NCBI GenBank assembly: GCA_000499405.2
Contig: HG738137.1
Span: forward strand, 25,520,713-25,584,712
Reading direction: 5' to 3'
From: Onchocerca volvulus
Taxonomy: Eukaryota; Nematoda; Chromadorea; Rhabditida; Onchocercidae
Length of the DNA stretch: 64,000 nucleotides
In this document: piece by piece, positions 12,301 to 24,917 of the stretch
Numbering within the stretch: position 1 is the stretch's first letter
Layout of the letters: the number at the start of each line of letters is the position of its first letter
Notes under the pieces: model-generated
Databases searched by the model: none
What the model was told of the DNA's origin: nothing
What the model saw: the letters and a program-made list of their open reading frames with translations, nothing else
Made by a program: the position numbers and the translations under genes

Positions 12301-15300
12301 CTAAGAAGACTGAAGAAAATGTTTTCATATAGCTTATATTTTGTAGCGTGCTGTTAGTTGCATTCAACCATCTACATTAGCAATATCGGCTTTCGGACAT
12401 TGCGAATCCGGACCATCGATGGGATTAGAAAAGCAACTTGATTCGTTGACTTCTCTGAAAATGAATTGGAAAATAAGTGATAAAAATATGGCAAATATTG
12501 AAGAAAATAAAGAAAGTAAATTAAGCGAAGGTAGTTCTTTCAAATCTTACTATGCATATATATCTATATGTGTAAGTTCCATTAAGAGTCTTCCTAACTA
12601 TTATTTAATAAAAAGTGAAAGAATTATAACTATCAAACCACTTTTGAAGTTAATTTTAATATTTGTTCATTTAAGAGAATGAGCATTTCCTTCCTTTATA
12701 TCATAACGCTTATAGTTTCGGCACCGCTCAAGGAATTTATTCCATTCAATAAATTAAGGAATCGTTTATTTGCACTCATCTATTTATCTGAACATTTCGA
12801 TATTTAGTACGTGGCATTCTGAAACCGCGGGAAGTTGTTGGCATAGTGGAAATTATCGCAACAGCGCGAGGATATAAGATTGGAAATCGACAATTTCATT
12901 TACCACAAGAGTTGCAAAGTAAAATGCAAATAGATCTGGTTCAAGATGCGGAAGCAGTACCGTCTGTAGCGGTATTGCTAAATGAGAAAGGAGCTTCAAA
13001 AACCATTCGACTAGAACATGGTTCAGGGCATTTCGCTTTGGTAGCTTATGATTCGAGAATAATGGATGCCAAGATATCCAATGGAATTGTGCAAGTGAGG
13101 AAATTATATTAGGTTTCTACGAGATTATATGATAATATAAGTTCTCAATTAATATACTCTTCCCACATGTTTGTCTGATTTCACTAAACACTACTTTTGT
13201 TTTAAATATAATCATACCAAATCACTATATTACTTACAGTCTTAAGATAACATCCTTTAAAGGTGAGTCCATTGGCTGTTGGTAAGTCGAAGCTCAAGTT
13301 TATGGACTTATGTTTCAACAAAAACTTCACAGCTACGATTTCGGTAACAGACGTGGAAGAGATTCTGATCGAAGCACCTGAATTTGTAAGTACCAGTATT
13401 CCATAAATTTCGCATTTCGTGAGTTTTTGAAATATTGACGTCTTCCGCCACTTGATTTCGTCTTTTTTCCCAATTGGTAAGAATTGGAAAATAACCGGAT
13501 TTCTCTGATTATAGCCAACCAAAATGTGATGAATTCTTTTAATTTATTGATTTCCTTTGATTTGTAAATCCTTCTCCAAAGAACCTTGCATTTTAGATAG
13601 CGCTAGATACCGAACAAGAATTACAGCTTAAAATTCGCGATATGGAAGGTTTTTTGTTTGTAACAGATGATGCTGATATAATGAATGTGCAGCTAAACGC
13701 ATCATCCAATGTTTTAGTTATAACCAGGTATTTTACCCTTTTTTTTTTTTGAAATTCTTCATCCATAGTATTTTCTCTTAAGTTATATGCCACGTATATT
13801 CTTGTCATATGATTAGGTGATATAAATTTTTGAAAATGCTGTTTATGACTGATTGCAAGCACATATTTAAGGATTGATGCTCTACATTATATTTTACGTG
13901 GTAATGTTGTTGGTGTTGTAACACTTCGCGCTTCCGCTCGACGCACTAATGGGCGAATATTGCAAAGTCAATCTCATAGTATTCAAGTTTATGCACCGTT
14001 GCAATTACAGCCAAAATTGATAACTCTTATTCCTGATTCTGTTTTCCAGGTACCATAATTTACTTGATATTGGCCCTTAACCAATGAAAACTGTCTAGAA
14101 CAGTCGTTTTGCAACTAGGAGTACTTTGTTGCGTTCTATATTAATTAATACAGCATAGGAATTAGAATGAGTGAATTTTATTGACGGAATGAACAAAATT
14201 TCTCTTTTAGAAGTATTATTGTTCACAAATGTCTAACATTAACTTATGAAAAAGCAGTAATTTAATACTCCATAGTAATATCATTGCAGTTAGAGATATC
14301 CGGTGGACCTCAGCCGTTGCCACCTGTGCAGTATCGTCTCAATAATACTTCAGTAGCTGTTGTGAGATCAGATGGGCTGATAACAAGTAAAGCAGTTGGA
14401 TACACGAAAATCATAGGCTCCGTTAGCCTGGACAACAATTTGTCATCCATTGAAGAAGTATTTTCATCTTTGCTTTAAAAAATTAATTTTTCATCAAATA
14501 TGATTATATTTTATGCATTAAGAAGGGAATTTAAATAATGGCTTTAGCAATCACATTTGCGACACAGATAATTTAGGTGAATAACTATTTTAGGATCAAG
14601 TTGTTGTTAAAACAGTGTTACTTACCGGAGTCCACATACAGCTCTCTACTTCACGAATACAAGTTGGTCAAAAAGGATGGGCTCGCGTTAATGGTCTTAA
14701 TGAAAATGAAACACCGTTTTCATTTGGTGGAGCGTTATATCCGTTGAAGATCTCCTGGAGGATCACCACACCAGGCATCGTCGAAATCGTATCGCCAGTT
14801 GATGTAAGTATTAACGATGTTCCGATGCAGGACTTATGAAGAGTCTGTATCAGAAGCTTTCGTTTTTAATAAATTGTAATTTTGGATATGATGTAGTTAT
14901 TGAAGGAAGGCGGCAATTTTGCAGTGCGCTGTTTATTATTGGCAAATTAGCAAACTGGATACAGCTAAACCGATTTAAGAAAAGTTTGTAAATTGAAAGC
15001 GAGGTCAAAATTTTTATTAATTTGGATTTAATTTTAACCGGAGTAATTATTGTTTTAACAGTAATATCATTTGCAGACTTTCATGACTGAATCACTTGAA
15101 AATCGATTTCAAATAGAACTAGAAGCATTGGCAGTGGGACAGGCGGTGATTCACGTGTCAGTGACTGCTTCCAAAAATTCGAAGGTATTCTCCAAGGAAG
15201 TCAAGCATTATGAAGATCAATTGATAATCACAGTTACTGAACCGCTACAATTAACGATTCCACCGCGGAATCCTCTTGCATTACGTCTCTCTCCGGATGC

Positions 15301-17077
15301 AGAACTTGATCTAAAAAGTAACAGGTAATACTGTAGTCATATTTAGTCCTTATTACGTGATTTCGATTTTTTTTTTTTTTTTTTTCAGCTGCAGCAGAAC
15401 TGTATATAGTTGTTTTGTTATGCACTTCATCGTAATTACTGCATGTTCATCAAAACCATTCTGCAGCGCGTCATCTGACATTGACTTCATTATATATTAA
15501 ATACTTGATAGAAATTCCAAACTTCTTTTTTGATTATGTATTATCTAAACCATCTATCCTTTATTGCAATTTTTTTAATATTGAAATGAATGGAAAAGCA
15601 AGAAAGATATTATTTTCAGCGTATTAAATATTTTCAGGAAAGATAGCTCGGTGCAGTTTATGGTGCCACCGGAATTTTCTACTTATATGTCAATAATCGG
15701 TGATAATAACAGCACTTTAATAACTCATACAGTTGGTGATGCTGCTTTAATATTGAAGGAAACAAAAGATCCTCATAAAGAACTTATATATTTACCAGTT
15801 TCCGTAAGTTATATGAATTATTTTACTTAATACTTATCTAATTTTGTAAGAAAAATCAATTACTTATAATAGAAATCCATTCGTCCGAGATTAACAAATG
15901 CGATCTTCTGAAAAGATATTTCATCTTCTATATATAGTTGCATCGTACTACATATTTTTTCTATTCTCGGTTGTATTTTGATAATACGATGTTAGGGAAT
16001 TTATTTTTGAAAATGAGAATTGCAGATTACTCCGGTAGTATCTCTCCATCTAAAGATAAAATGTGCTGAAAAGTTGGAAAAATCATTAACAGTTTTTCCT
16101 CTCGGTTATCGCCTCCATCTCGATGTTGAATCAAGAGACCATTTTGGCCGTTTATTTGATGCTGCAAAGCATTCGCTAAATTATAGACCCCATCGGTGAG
16201 TAGTACTATTTTGTCAAATTATGCGAATTTTTCGGATTTTTCTATATTTTCATATTATTAGCTTGCGAAAATTCTGCAGTGTTCTGGAGATTAACAACTA
16301 ATAAAAAATAATATGTAACTCTTCTATATTAACTATGGTTTATGTCATGAGAAAATTCTTTTGTTCACAACGCCGAACAAATTTTAAATAAAGCAGAAAC
16401 AATTTTAAGGAAAAGTGGAGATCGTATAAATCATAGTTGGCTGGGATTCTAGTTCCATCATTCACGTATTGTTTTTCCTGCTTTACCTAGTGATGATATT
16501 TTTTTTATAGCTTTGATTTAACGGAAATCCACCCTGGAAACGCTAACAGTTCATTCGATATACATCTAAAGGATTTTGGCGAAACAGTACTTAAGGCGAG
16601 TCTCTTTTGTTTTCCAGTTGTTTTTTATTAACTAAACAATCTGATCTACATTCTTCACATTTAATATTCATCTATACCTAATTTATTTTTTTTGCCATGC
16701 TAACGATTATAAGCAATCAATTATACTTCTGGTGTTCCTTATAATTATTTTCAAATATTACCATCATTTTGTTAAGGTATGGGACAGAAATAATCCCGAA
16801 CTAAACGTATTTCTCCGGCTTCCTGTGGGTGATGTAATCAAGCCATTAGCACATTCCGTGGTCCTTTCTGAAATCGTTTGTTTCAATTCTCCACTACCAG
16901 TATCTGGATGGAAGGAATTAGATGGAAAGCGACATTTTCAATTCGTCGATGAAAAAAGTGGCATTGCCGTAGCAGTGGAAACGGGTAACACTGTAATTGC
17001 TTCGTATGACTCCCAAAAACAAATCATCTTTACTAAGGTATATTCTTTAATCGACTAATACTTTTGATTACCAGTTG

Positions 17078-17118
<41 letters not shown>

Positions 17119-20049
17119 TTACTACTAAAAAAATTTTTTATGTTTGTGGGAGGTAAAGCATTCTAATCAGATGAATCGTAAGTTATTTATTTTCCTTTTA
17201 TCCCATAATGCCATCCATTACTGTGATGATAAATTAGGGATGATATTTCATGCATCGATAATTTAGTGGATGAAAAAGAAAATTTTGGGAATTTTTAATT
17301 TGTTTTTCTTTTTTGATTTCGGAGACATTTTAATTCCTAATCTTACTTTAATTATGTTAATTTGAAGAAATTCTTCTTTTCAAGTTTTACAAATCCCTGT
17401 TTTCGATATGTATCTATTTCTTGTAGCGTAACATTGTCCCTGCAAAATCACTTCGTTTTTCATCGGGACCACAATTCGTCTCAAATATCAGAAATCATCA
17501 ATATCTTTTTCCAGTAATCGTTGATAATATTGAACAGAATCCATCTAACACTTATGGTATTTTTCTTATTATTATCTCTTCTCTTTCGTCATATCATTTG
17601 TTAAATCAATCCCAAATCTATTTGATAAAAAAAAAAAAAAAAAAATCAGAAATTTTGTGATATTCTGATATTTTTCACATTACAATATCCAAGAAATTAT
17701 AAAATTGAAATTAAAAAAAAAATTATTTCGTACGAAATTATAACAAAAGTATAGCTTATGCAGATCAATTATGAACACAGTAAAGCAGCAGAAATATGTT
17801 TGTCTGCAATTTTATATGCTATTTCTCGTTTAATTGATATCAGTCAACGTCACACATTGCTTCATAAATATTGAACTAAAAAATTATTTCATATTTAGCT
17901 AACAAATTATAAAACTTTTATGGGATTCAGATTGCACGCCTACTCATTTGAAAAAACTGACTTGGGATGCGCCTTTTGACTGCATTATCAATTTCGTGGA
18001 AAAAGTGGATTTATTGGCAACAAGTTTATTTGCTGCTCGTTCAGCTTTTCTTCCCACACTAGGTAAGGTTTTCATTTACTTTTTGTAAATTTGAGGCATG
18101 GAATAATATAACATTGTTGCAAGTGCTGGTATTTTTCGATATAGTAAGTTAAAGAATAAAGCAGTCTTTAATGTCATAAATCCTGAAGATTTCTTACTAA
18201 AGTAAATTCGTCAAGTCGGATAATTTTTGGATTAGCAGAAATTATAAACAATAGTTTATCATTATACATCAGAAAGCAAATGAGACTAAAGAATCTCTTC
18301 AGTAAAGTTTGTTGAATTTGGTTTTCTTTAGGTAAATATGGTTGTATATTAGTGGAACAAACATTCGAAGGACCATTTGCTTTGACCGAATATCAAAATC
18401 TTGCTTTAAATATCTCCGCTATTTGGAATCGTGCGGGCAAGGTTTGTACGACTCAGATATATTTTCTTTTTTCATTCCTTTTTGTTGCTATTTTTCATTT
18501 TGAAATAAATTACATGGAATAGAAAATATGAATCGCTTTGTTGATATCGAAGATTAAAAAATGTCTTAAACTAAATAAATAGCTTCAGCGAACATTTTAG
18601 GTGAAAGAGGCAAGTATAATTGTTACTTTCTATTCGCGTTTTGAGATTGTGCAACGTGAATTACGTTTAAACAATGTCAACGCATTGAAAGCTGATCTAA
18701 TTATACATTCACCTATATCTGATGCTAGCAAGATATCAGTGGAAACTGATGGTAGAGGTGTTTTGCGTATAAAGAAAATTAAATCGACATCACTTACTGA
18801 ATTACGATATCGTGTTGAGGTATGCGTTTCTAATAGTTTCTTTGGAAATTAATTGAGTAAATAGAACAGCATAAATTTTAATACAACGAAAAGAAGGGAA
18901 CAAAAGAGAGGAACAAAAGACAAGTATTATAAAAAATAAGTATCATACTTATTGAAATTTAATTAGCTTCCTTTTTACTCTATCTCATAAGTAAAAGCCT
19001 ATTTTAGTTGGATATGAATTCGGTACTTTTGTGGCAGGAATTATTGGACAATTACAACATCACAGTCAAAAGTGCAATCACTGGACAATTTGAGGTAATA
19101 CCGGTAACGATCGTTCTTCATGGAGATACTTCGAAAACTGTTTTACGTGGTACTTATTTGCTTTTATCAATTCTTTTCTGTTTCTCATACATTTTGCTTC
19201 TGCTATTCTTTACCGATGTGAATGTCACTACATTTGCTTCTTTAAAGCTAATATTATTACAGCTTCTGATAATTTAATTGGTCTCCTACGTTCATTTATG
19301 GAATCAACAGTTATTCAAGTATCTGCGTCACTTCTTATCACGGGAATCCTTATCGCCATGATAGGTACTTTATATGATTGTGCTTTTGCTCACTATTTCC
19401 TTTGTAACTTGATTGATCAACAATTTTATTTCGTATTTCGGTACATTCGTAAGTATCGGATGAATCTCATATGAGCAAGACAATTGATGAAAAACAATGT
19501 TTTTTAACATTTCAAGTTATTCTTTATTCGCTTTTCACAAGTTTCTATTGTTTAATATTTAGCTTTCGATTAAATGTATTTACAGCGCACTGTAGAGGAT
19601 ACAACTTTTCATCTTATTTGTTCAGTTCTTTTTACAATGCTGATCCTAATGCCACGTACGGGTCGTTTGCCAGTGATTATTCAGGTAGAATTTTTTCTTT
19701 TGTTTTTTTCGTTGTTGAATTGGTCTTTATGTTGCTAGACAAACTCAGATGTGCAAATTTTCAAAATAAAATGAAAGTAGCTTTTTTAGCGTAAAAGATG
19801 ATGAGGATTTTATTGTTATGAAATTTTCAGTATTAATAAATATAAGAAATAATAAATGTAGGAAAAATTACAGAACGATATCCGGCATTAGCTTATACTA
19901 ACGGAAAAAGTATATTGGGTTCACCTAATACGTCACCATTATCCAATCGATCCAGCCGTTCAGCTGGAAGTCCTGGAGAACCGATTCTTTGGAGTGTTCC
20001 GGACCGAACACTAACATCAACACATTTACGGAAGAGAAATTGGATGTGA
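6322..20049 (+). CDS. npp-12: Nuclear pore membrane glycoprotein gp210 (NPP-12/NUP210)
   Basis: Single-pass pore membrane nucleoporin that lines the lumenal side of the nuclear pore. Thirty-six exons join with every phase closing into about 1,872 residues; human NUP210 has about 1,887 by recall. Exons: 6322-6488, 6712-6851, 7235-7366, 8015-8167, 8654-8730, 8825-8972, 9098-9226, 9533-9705, 9821-9961, 10141-10275, 10367-10576, 10981-11113, 11164-11354, 11530-11638, 11738-11835, 12062-12211, 12347-12530, 12808-13094, 13263-13385, 13597-13727, 13872-14049, 14290-14457, 14594-14803, 15077-15324, 15638-15803, 16026-16195, 16511-16595, 16777-17037, 17427-17556, 17931-18062, 18332-18441, 18601-18819, 19008-19149, 19263-19364, 19586-19684, 19862-20049. 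Visible hallmarks are an N-terminal signal peptide, then LNVPRVLLPY, FEGGPRPW-like SGGPRPWILDPSK, GGPQPLPPVQY, and Ig-like lumenal repeats. A membrane helix (about 1759-1780) precedes a short tail with SPNTSPLSNRSSRSAGSPGE, like the vertebrate tail. The least certain boundaries are 8825, 11164 (50-base intron) and 13263. Confidence 0.93.
16596..16776 (+). other. GC-AG intron inside gp210
   Basis: The exon ends CTTAAG and is followed by GCGAGT instead of GT. The next exon starts after GTTAAG at 16776 and resumes the conserved frame (ETVLK then VWDRNNPEL, matching the TLLRVWDAEHPG region of vertebrate gp210). Using the nearby GT in GCGAGTCTC adds four bases and breaks the frame. The donor is otherwise a good AAG|GCGAGT match, as expected for a GC donor. 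Confidence 0.75.
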
Positions 20050-20804
20050 ACATTTGTAGTGCTATCTTTGTTTAGCATTTTATTAGAAATTAATTTAAAA
20101 ATGGATAGAATACTTTCATATTGTCTAGAAGACATCAAAAGTTTGCGAGGTTGTCTGGTTTAACAGTTCTTATTGTTTGATTACGATTTACTTTCTCTGT
20201 TGTTTCATTATTATTATTTACTGGTTTAAGTTGTTTTTTTTTTTTCTTTCTTTGCGGAATTACATACATTATTATACTATACTATAATCTTTTTCAAGCT
20301 TTATGCAAATTTCCAATTTTCTCTCGTAAGATTTGTTGTTGTCTTCAAACCGGTATTTGTTTATTTGATCTCTACTGTAGGGATGGCATCGGCAAATTCT
20401 TAATCAGACAAAAATTTTGCTTTTATTCAATATTTGAATCTTATTAATTTTATTTAGCAGTTCAGATTGTTCATTTGATAATATTATTTTTCAAAAGAAG
20501 AAGAAGATACAAAATTTAACAAATAAGAGATAATTTTAAACTGGTTAGATGAATCATCTAGACAGATCATATACTTAGTGAAACTATGGCCGATATAGAT
20601 GGTCTTCAAAATGTCATTTTTAGAAATATCAGAATTGCCGAACGTGTCATCCTATGCTTTTAATTAGGCGTATTGTTTTGATTTTGAAATTTTGTAAGGT
20701 TGTTGAATCAATTCTGCTAGTTTTTATTGAAGTAATTAAGGTTGGATTTATGTGCCTTCTTTTTATGTTATAATTCTTGTTGTTATATCATTTTTTTTAA
20801 CAAA

Positions 20805-21100
20805 GAGAAAAAAAAGAATTATGAATAAATCAATATTCGATATTTAAAGTAAGAAATATTTCATGATTTAAATTTAAAGGAAGAATGAATAAGCGAAAAA
20901 GAGAATCAGGACCGATAAGTTTAATCGAATTCATTTCTCGGCAAAAAGAACTGATGTTATGCTTCTTAGGATTTGAAAAATGATGAGTATGATTACACTA
21001 TTTTTAGATCAAATATGTTCATGCTTACGAAATATGACATTGATATGATCAGCTGGTTCAAAAAATATGATTGTGATTCAATTTCTCTGTTTAAAAAAAA
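20805..21100. repeat. Diverged repeat, copy 1 (spans gp210 poly(A) signal)
   Basis: This segment resembles 25555-25850 in the same orientation. Both carry ATTATGAATAAATCAATATT, then a run with AATATTTCATG, a long shared block around TTTAATCGAA...TTCTCGG, TTATGCTTCT.AGGATTT, TTCATGCT.ACGAAATAT and AGCT.GTTCAAAA, and both end in a poly(A) tract. Similarity by eye is roughly three quarters, with small indels. Copy 1 includes the likely gp210 polyadenylation signal. Confidence 0.7.
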
Positions 21101-21346
21101 AAGAGAATGGTTTAATTCCGTCAAATTTGAGTACATTTAGTTTTCCCATCAAATATTGAAAAGAAAATTGAGTTCGCAACATTAAGGTATAGATATAATA
21201 TACAGACATGAAGTTATACTTCATGCAAAGTACTGCCAGTTTTTTCACGAAGAAAGAAAATCATATTTATTCCAGGAATATCTAATTTTTTAGTTATAAA
21301 TTATGAAAATCATAAAACATGTAGCGAGTACGAAGAAAACAATTAT

Positions 21347-21878
21347 TCATGAATTAAAAGCTAAACCGCTGTAACTCTTAAAAATGCGAGCGCAATTTGG
21401 TGAAACGATACGAATTCCCGACATTTTGCGACAAAAGCTGCTGAATGGTTGCACAAATGCACACTTTGCAATATCAACTTTTTCTGATGAATAATTACTA
21501 TCCAATGATGTATTACAGTGCTTTTTCACTATCACTTGTATATCATATCATCTGACATAGTTGGGATGCGTAAAAGTCCACTCCTTCGCAATGATGTCGC
21601 AACAATATAGCCGACTTGTTTGTTGGAATTACTCTTTCTTCATTATCTAAATCATAATTAAAATCTGCACCCAAGAAAAAAGTGAAATAGCATAAGGTTG
21701 GTATTACTCTTGCGAATTCGTAAAAATGTCTGAAAAATTGATAATTTCTGAAAACTTTATTCGATTCCACTAGATAACACACGTTTCCTAGTGTAATATT
21801 TAGCTCTGATGGAGATGTAAGAAATTCTTGAAAGTATATAATTTTTACACCGAACGATCTCGTCACTAACTGTATCAC
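21347..21878 (-). pseudogene. Possible decayed coding sequence
   Basis: Two minus-strand open blocks, 21878-21543 (111 residues) and 21535-21347 (about 62), lie almost end to end but in different frames, separated by stops near 21540. Both have varied amino-acid composition with several cysteines and charged residues (for example GADFNYDLDNEERVIPTNKS and EKVDIAKCAFVQPF), unlike translated spacer. No good splice pair joins them. I do not recognise the family; a frameshifted pseudogene is the simplest reading, chance openness the alternative. Confidence 0.25.
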
Positions 21879-23430
21879 TTAACATTTGCTGTGAATTGCT
21901 TTATTTGCTCTATTTAAATTTAATATTCAATGTCCATTGGATTACAACTCTCTCAGAGATTTTAAGATGTCCATGTTGAACGAAATTAAATAATTATTTA
22001 TATTTTCACCCATTTTATCCATTAATATTCAACAGAATGAGAATGAAATAACGAAAAGCATCCAACTCGTTCGCATGCACTGTTGATCGCTTTCGCTCCA
22101 ATTTTCGCTACGAAGCTTTAATCGAAGATTTATTAAATTCAGTTTATACTAATGGCATATATTTTGAGGGATATTTGTTATCGTAAAAAGATTAACTTTA
22201 AAATCTTTTAATCAACAAACTATTTTGTTATAAAAATTCTGATCATTACTAATAATAGGTTTAGAAAACGAAATGAAATGGTTCTTCTTTGTCATGCATA
22301 TATTTGCAGTTATTATCGCACATTTTAAAGTTAAAAGAAAAAAAAATGGCAGAATTTGACCAAATCCTATATTAATTTAGTCTGAGATAAGTTTTTTTTT
22401 TTTTCAAACTAATTTATTATTTAATTAAGAAAATCTTCAGTATATCTGTCATCTGTGGGACAAAAGAACAAAAATACGAGAGAAGATAAATCGAAAATTC
22501 TTGCACGATGATCACAAGATTAATATTACCAAATGATGGGAATAAAATGAAATTAGTCAAAAAATCAATGCTATCTAGAAATCGAATCAAGTTTCTTCAT
22601 TTGAAATGACATAAAAGCATATTTACAAATATTCGGAAGATATCCTTTTACTCAATTTATCCGGCAATTAAATTGTCGGTAGAAAAATAATTTCATGAAT
22701 TTTGGTTTAAGAAATAATCAACTAAATTCTTAAAATGCTATTCCATAAAATCGCATAGCTCTAAATTTGTTCGAAAACTTTCATTTTTGATCTCAATAAT
22801 CCCTTTGAATCCTGAATTATTGGTTATATGGCCTAATTTTACTTAAACGATATTCATGTTGAAAAGTGTGAAGGCAAGCACTTTTCTGGATTCTTCATTT
22901 CGTTCATCTGATGACACAGTTTCTTGCTGTGAAACAAATGAGCAATAATTAATGAATTTTATTGCTGCCTACGTTAATATCATACGAAACTGTGAGCGTA
23001 AATTCAAATTTGAATCGATGCTCATATCTGAAATACGACATTCAGAAGCTTAATTGCCCTCTCAAGAATTGCTTTTAAATTTTTTCAAATAAATATTCTT
23101 GACAAGATTTATTGGGGGAGATACATAAGAGTTTTATTGTCATTCGGCTAAGTGGCATTATATAAACTATTATTGCATTTATCAGTTCTTCTCTGAATTA
23201 ATCGCAAAATGAAAATTGAAATTGACCACATTGAAGCAAAAATAATTCATATCTGAAAATGTTAACAATAATAAATTTTTTTTTAGTTTTGTTCAACAAT
23301 AAACATCACCGCATTCTATGAGACAAAATAGATAATAAATCAATTTTCAGTGTTTTTATCTTTTGCCTTGTTTGTTTGGGTTTTTTTAATGAATTCCTTA
23401 ATCGATGAGTATGCATGATTATCTTAATCT

Positions 23431-24180
23431 TCATGAAGAATCTTCTTGATGAACAATAACATCGATAATATCGCTAAAAATCGCAGGCTCAACACTCGTA
23501 ACAATTCGAACCGCAAGAGGTCTACCAGATCTGCAGCGACAGGATTATTAAACGTATAAACAAAACAACATGAACGGTGTATTAACAAGTAAATATCAAA
23601 AACAAACTTACATCCATGGCAACATTTCATAATCGATGTATCCATCAAAAAGGAGTTGTGTGAATATTTGTCTTTCAGACGGTGTAGCGTCATCCCAAGA
23701 CGTGCTGTTAAAGACGAGATCAGTATAATTGACATCGTCCTCACTACTGGTGCTGTCGTCGTTACTATCACTGTCCATATTAATCATGATCCTATCACTG
23801 TTGTTATCATCGTCACTAATATCACTGTAATCGTCGTCACTATTACCACTGTTGTCGCTAATATCAATGTCCTCAATGTCGTCGATTATACTCATTTTCT
23901 AGAATATTGATTGTAAACTTATAATTTTTCGTTTCGTTCAACGTAACAAAATGAAACTTCATGCAAAATTGCTTACATTTGATTACTGAATTTTAATTTG
24001 AAAATTAATCGCAGCAGCAGAACATGTCAATTTTCATTTCCTCAAATTAAATTAGTAGAATTATTTGCAACGATGTGAATTCTTGTAAATTACCGTATAA
24101 TTTTTCTGCGACGTTGCCCATAATGTTGATATACCGAAAATGCAAAATACTAATAGTGACGTAAAGAATGCGTTTTTCAT
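23431..24180 (-). CDS. Small secreted acidic protein, three exons
   Basis: Minus-strand exons 24180-24094, 23898-23612 and 23530-23431 join in phase (0, then 2) to give 157 residues. Exon 1 is a clean signal peptide: a Lys-Asn start, a hydrophobic core FFTSLLVFCIFGISTLW, then a polar stretch. Exon 2 is dominated by Asp, Ser, Asn and Glu (residues about 30-88), followed by a more ordinary segment with SWDDATPSERQIFTQLLF. Exon 3 ends VHQEDSS. Splice sites are ACG|GTAATT, TTCTAG|AAA, AT|GTAAGT and CTGCAG|AT, all canonical. A plausible SL or cis acceptor (TTTAAATTTAG) ends at 24228, before a 47-base leader. The family is not recognised; the acidic low-complexity domain suggests a calcium-binding or extracellular matrix-type role, which is inference only. 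An SL1 copy lies upstream on the same strand. Confidence 0.7.
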
Positions 24181-24641
24181 CGTTGTGAGATGTTTTCGTA
24201 ATTAATACCTCAATGAAATAAGAGATTCTAAATTTAAACGAATATTTTCATGAATAAAATTATGTACAATATAATCTAAAAAAATGTGATTCAAATTTTC
24301 AAAATTTAACCGATAATCTCGCTAGTTCGAGAGTTATAATTTTGTCAATTACAAAAACAAGAAGAGGAGTAAATGAATTTTTAGGATGCACTGTCGTGAA
24401 CTTTTCTCAATTGTGGAGAGTGATGTCAACTAGTAGCCAAATATCACCAGTGAGTCTAGGCGATTTGATTGTTGCGTTAGTCGATTAGCTTCCAGAAATC
24501 TTCGGATCTGAATTGGTTTGGATTGCGTTGAATTGTATCGATTTGAGGTCGCTTGTGTTGAATTGGTGTGTTGAGTTTGCTTGACTTTGTGTTGTGTGGA
24601 GTTGCGTTGATTTGGGTTGTCGAAAGGTTGAATTGTCGCAC

Positions 24642-24663
24642 CTCAAACTTGGGTAATTAAACC
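24642..24663 (-). other. Exact 22-nt copy of nematode SL1 spliced leader
   Basis: The minus strand matches the SL1 leader over all 22 bases, from GGTTTAATTACC to AAGTTTGAG. The next bases are GTGCGAC, so a GT donor is kept at the usual place, but the expected SL RNA body is absent: no GTAAACATTG continuation and no AATTTTTGG Sm site downstream. It is therefore not a normal SL RNA gene. It lies 462 bases upstream of, and on the same strand as, the secreted acidic protein gene. Confidence 0.85.
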
Positions 24664-24899
24664 TTTGTCATGAAACGTTGATAATACGACAACGATAATG
24701 ACAATGACTGTTACAATGTCAGTTATATCAACAATTCCAATGATCCTAAAAGAGACTAAAATCCTGACCTACTAAATATTTAACCTTGAGACAAAAAACC
24801 ATAAAAAATGAGGCTATACTGAGGATTATGCTTATTTATAGGGACATGACAATGACCGAATTTAACCTACAATGAAGCGCCATTAATAATACATGAGAC

Positions 24900-24917
24900 C
24901 GCGCCTTTATTGGCGCG
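24900..24917 (-). terminator. GC hairpin with AATAAA loop
   Basis: Read on the minus strand, CGCGCC and GGCGCG form a perfect six-base-pair stem whose six-base loop is exactly AATAAA. Poly(A) signals exposed in hairpin loops are known from retroviral R regions; whether this one acts as a poly(A) signal is inference. Confidence 0.45.

Larger units (their letters stand above)
20050..23430. other. gp210 3' flank and intergenic region
   Basis: The gp210 3' UTR probably runs to a poly(A) signal AATAAA at 20824-20829, though earlier ends are possible. The remainder holds no certain gene. An open plus-strand stretch at about 22045-22190 (ends in TAA, words such as SNFRYEALIEDLLNS) and an open minus-strand pair at 21347-21878 are discussed elsewhere. 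Otherwise AT-rich spacer. Confidence 0.5.

Noticed and set aside
22045..22190. Plus-strand exon ending in TAA (SNFRYEALIEDLLNS)
   Set aside because: Protein-like, but the acceptor is poor and no neighbouring exon was found.
23424..23910. Long plus-strand and second minus-strand frames rich in Val/Thr/Ile over the acidic gene
   Set aside because: They are shadows of the Asp/Ser-rich GAT/AGT codons of the real exon 23898-23612.
24370..24641. Coding gene in the C/A-rich block after the SL1 copy
   Set aside because: All three frames are open only because T is rare; there is no start, splice pattern or conserved motif.
24642..24663. Functional SL1 RNA gene
   Set aside because: The bases after the leader do not match the SL RNA body and no Sm-binding site follows.
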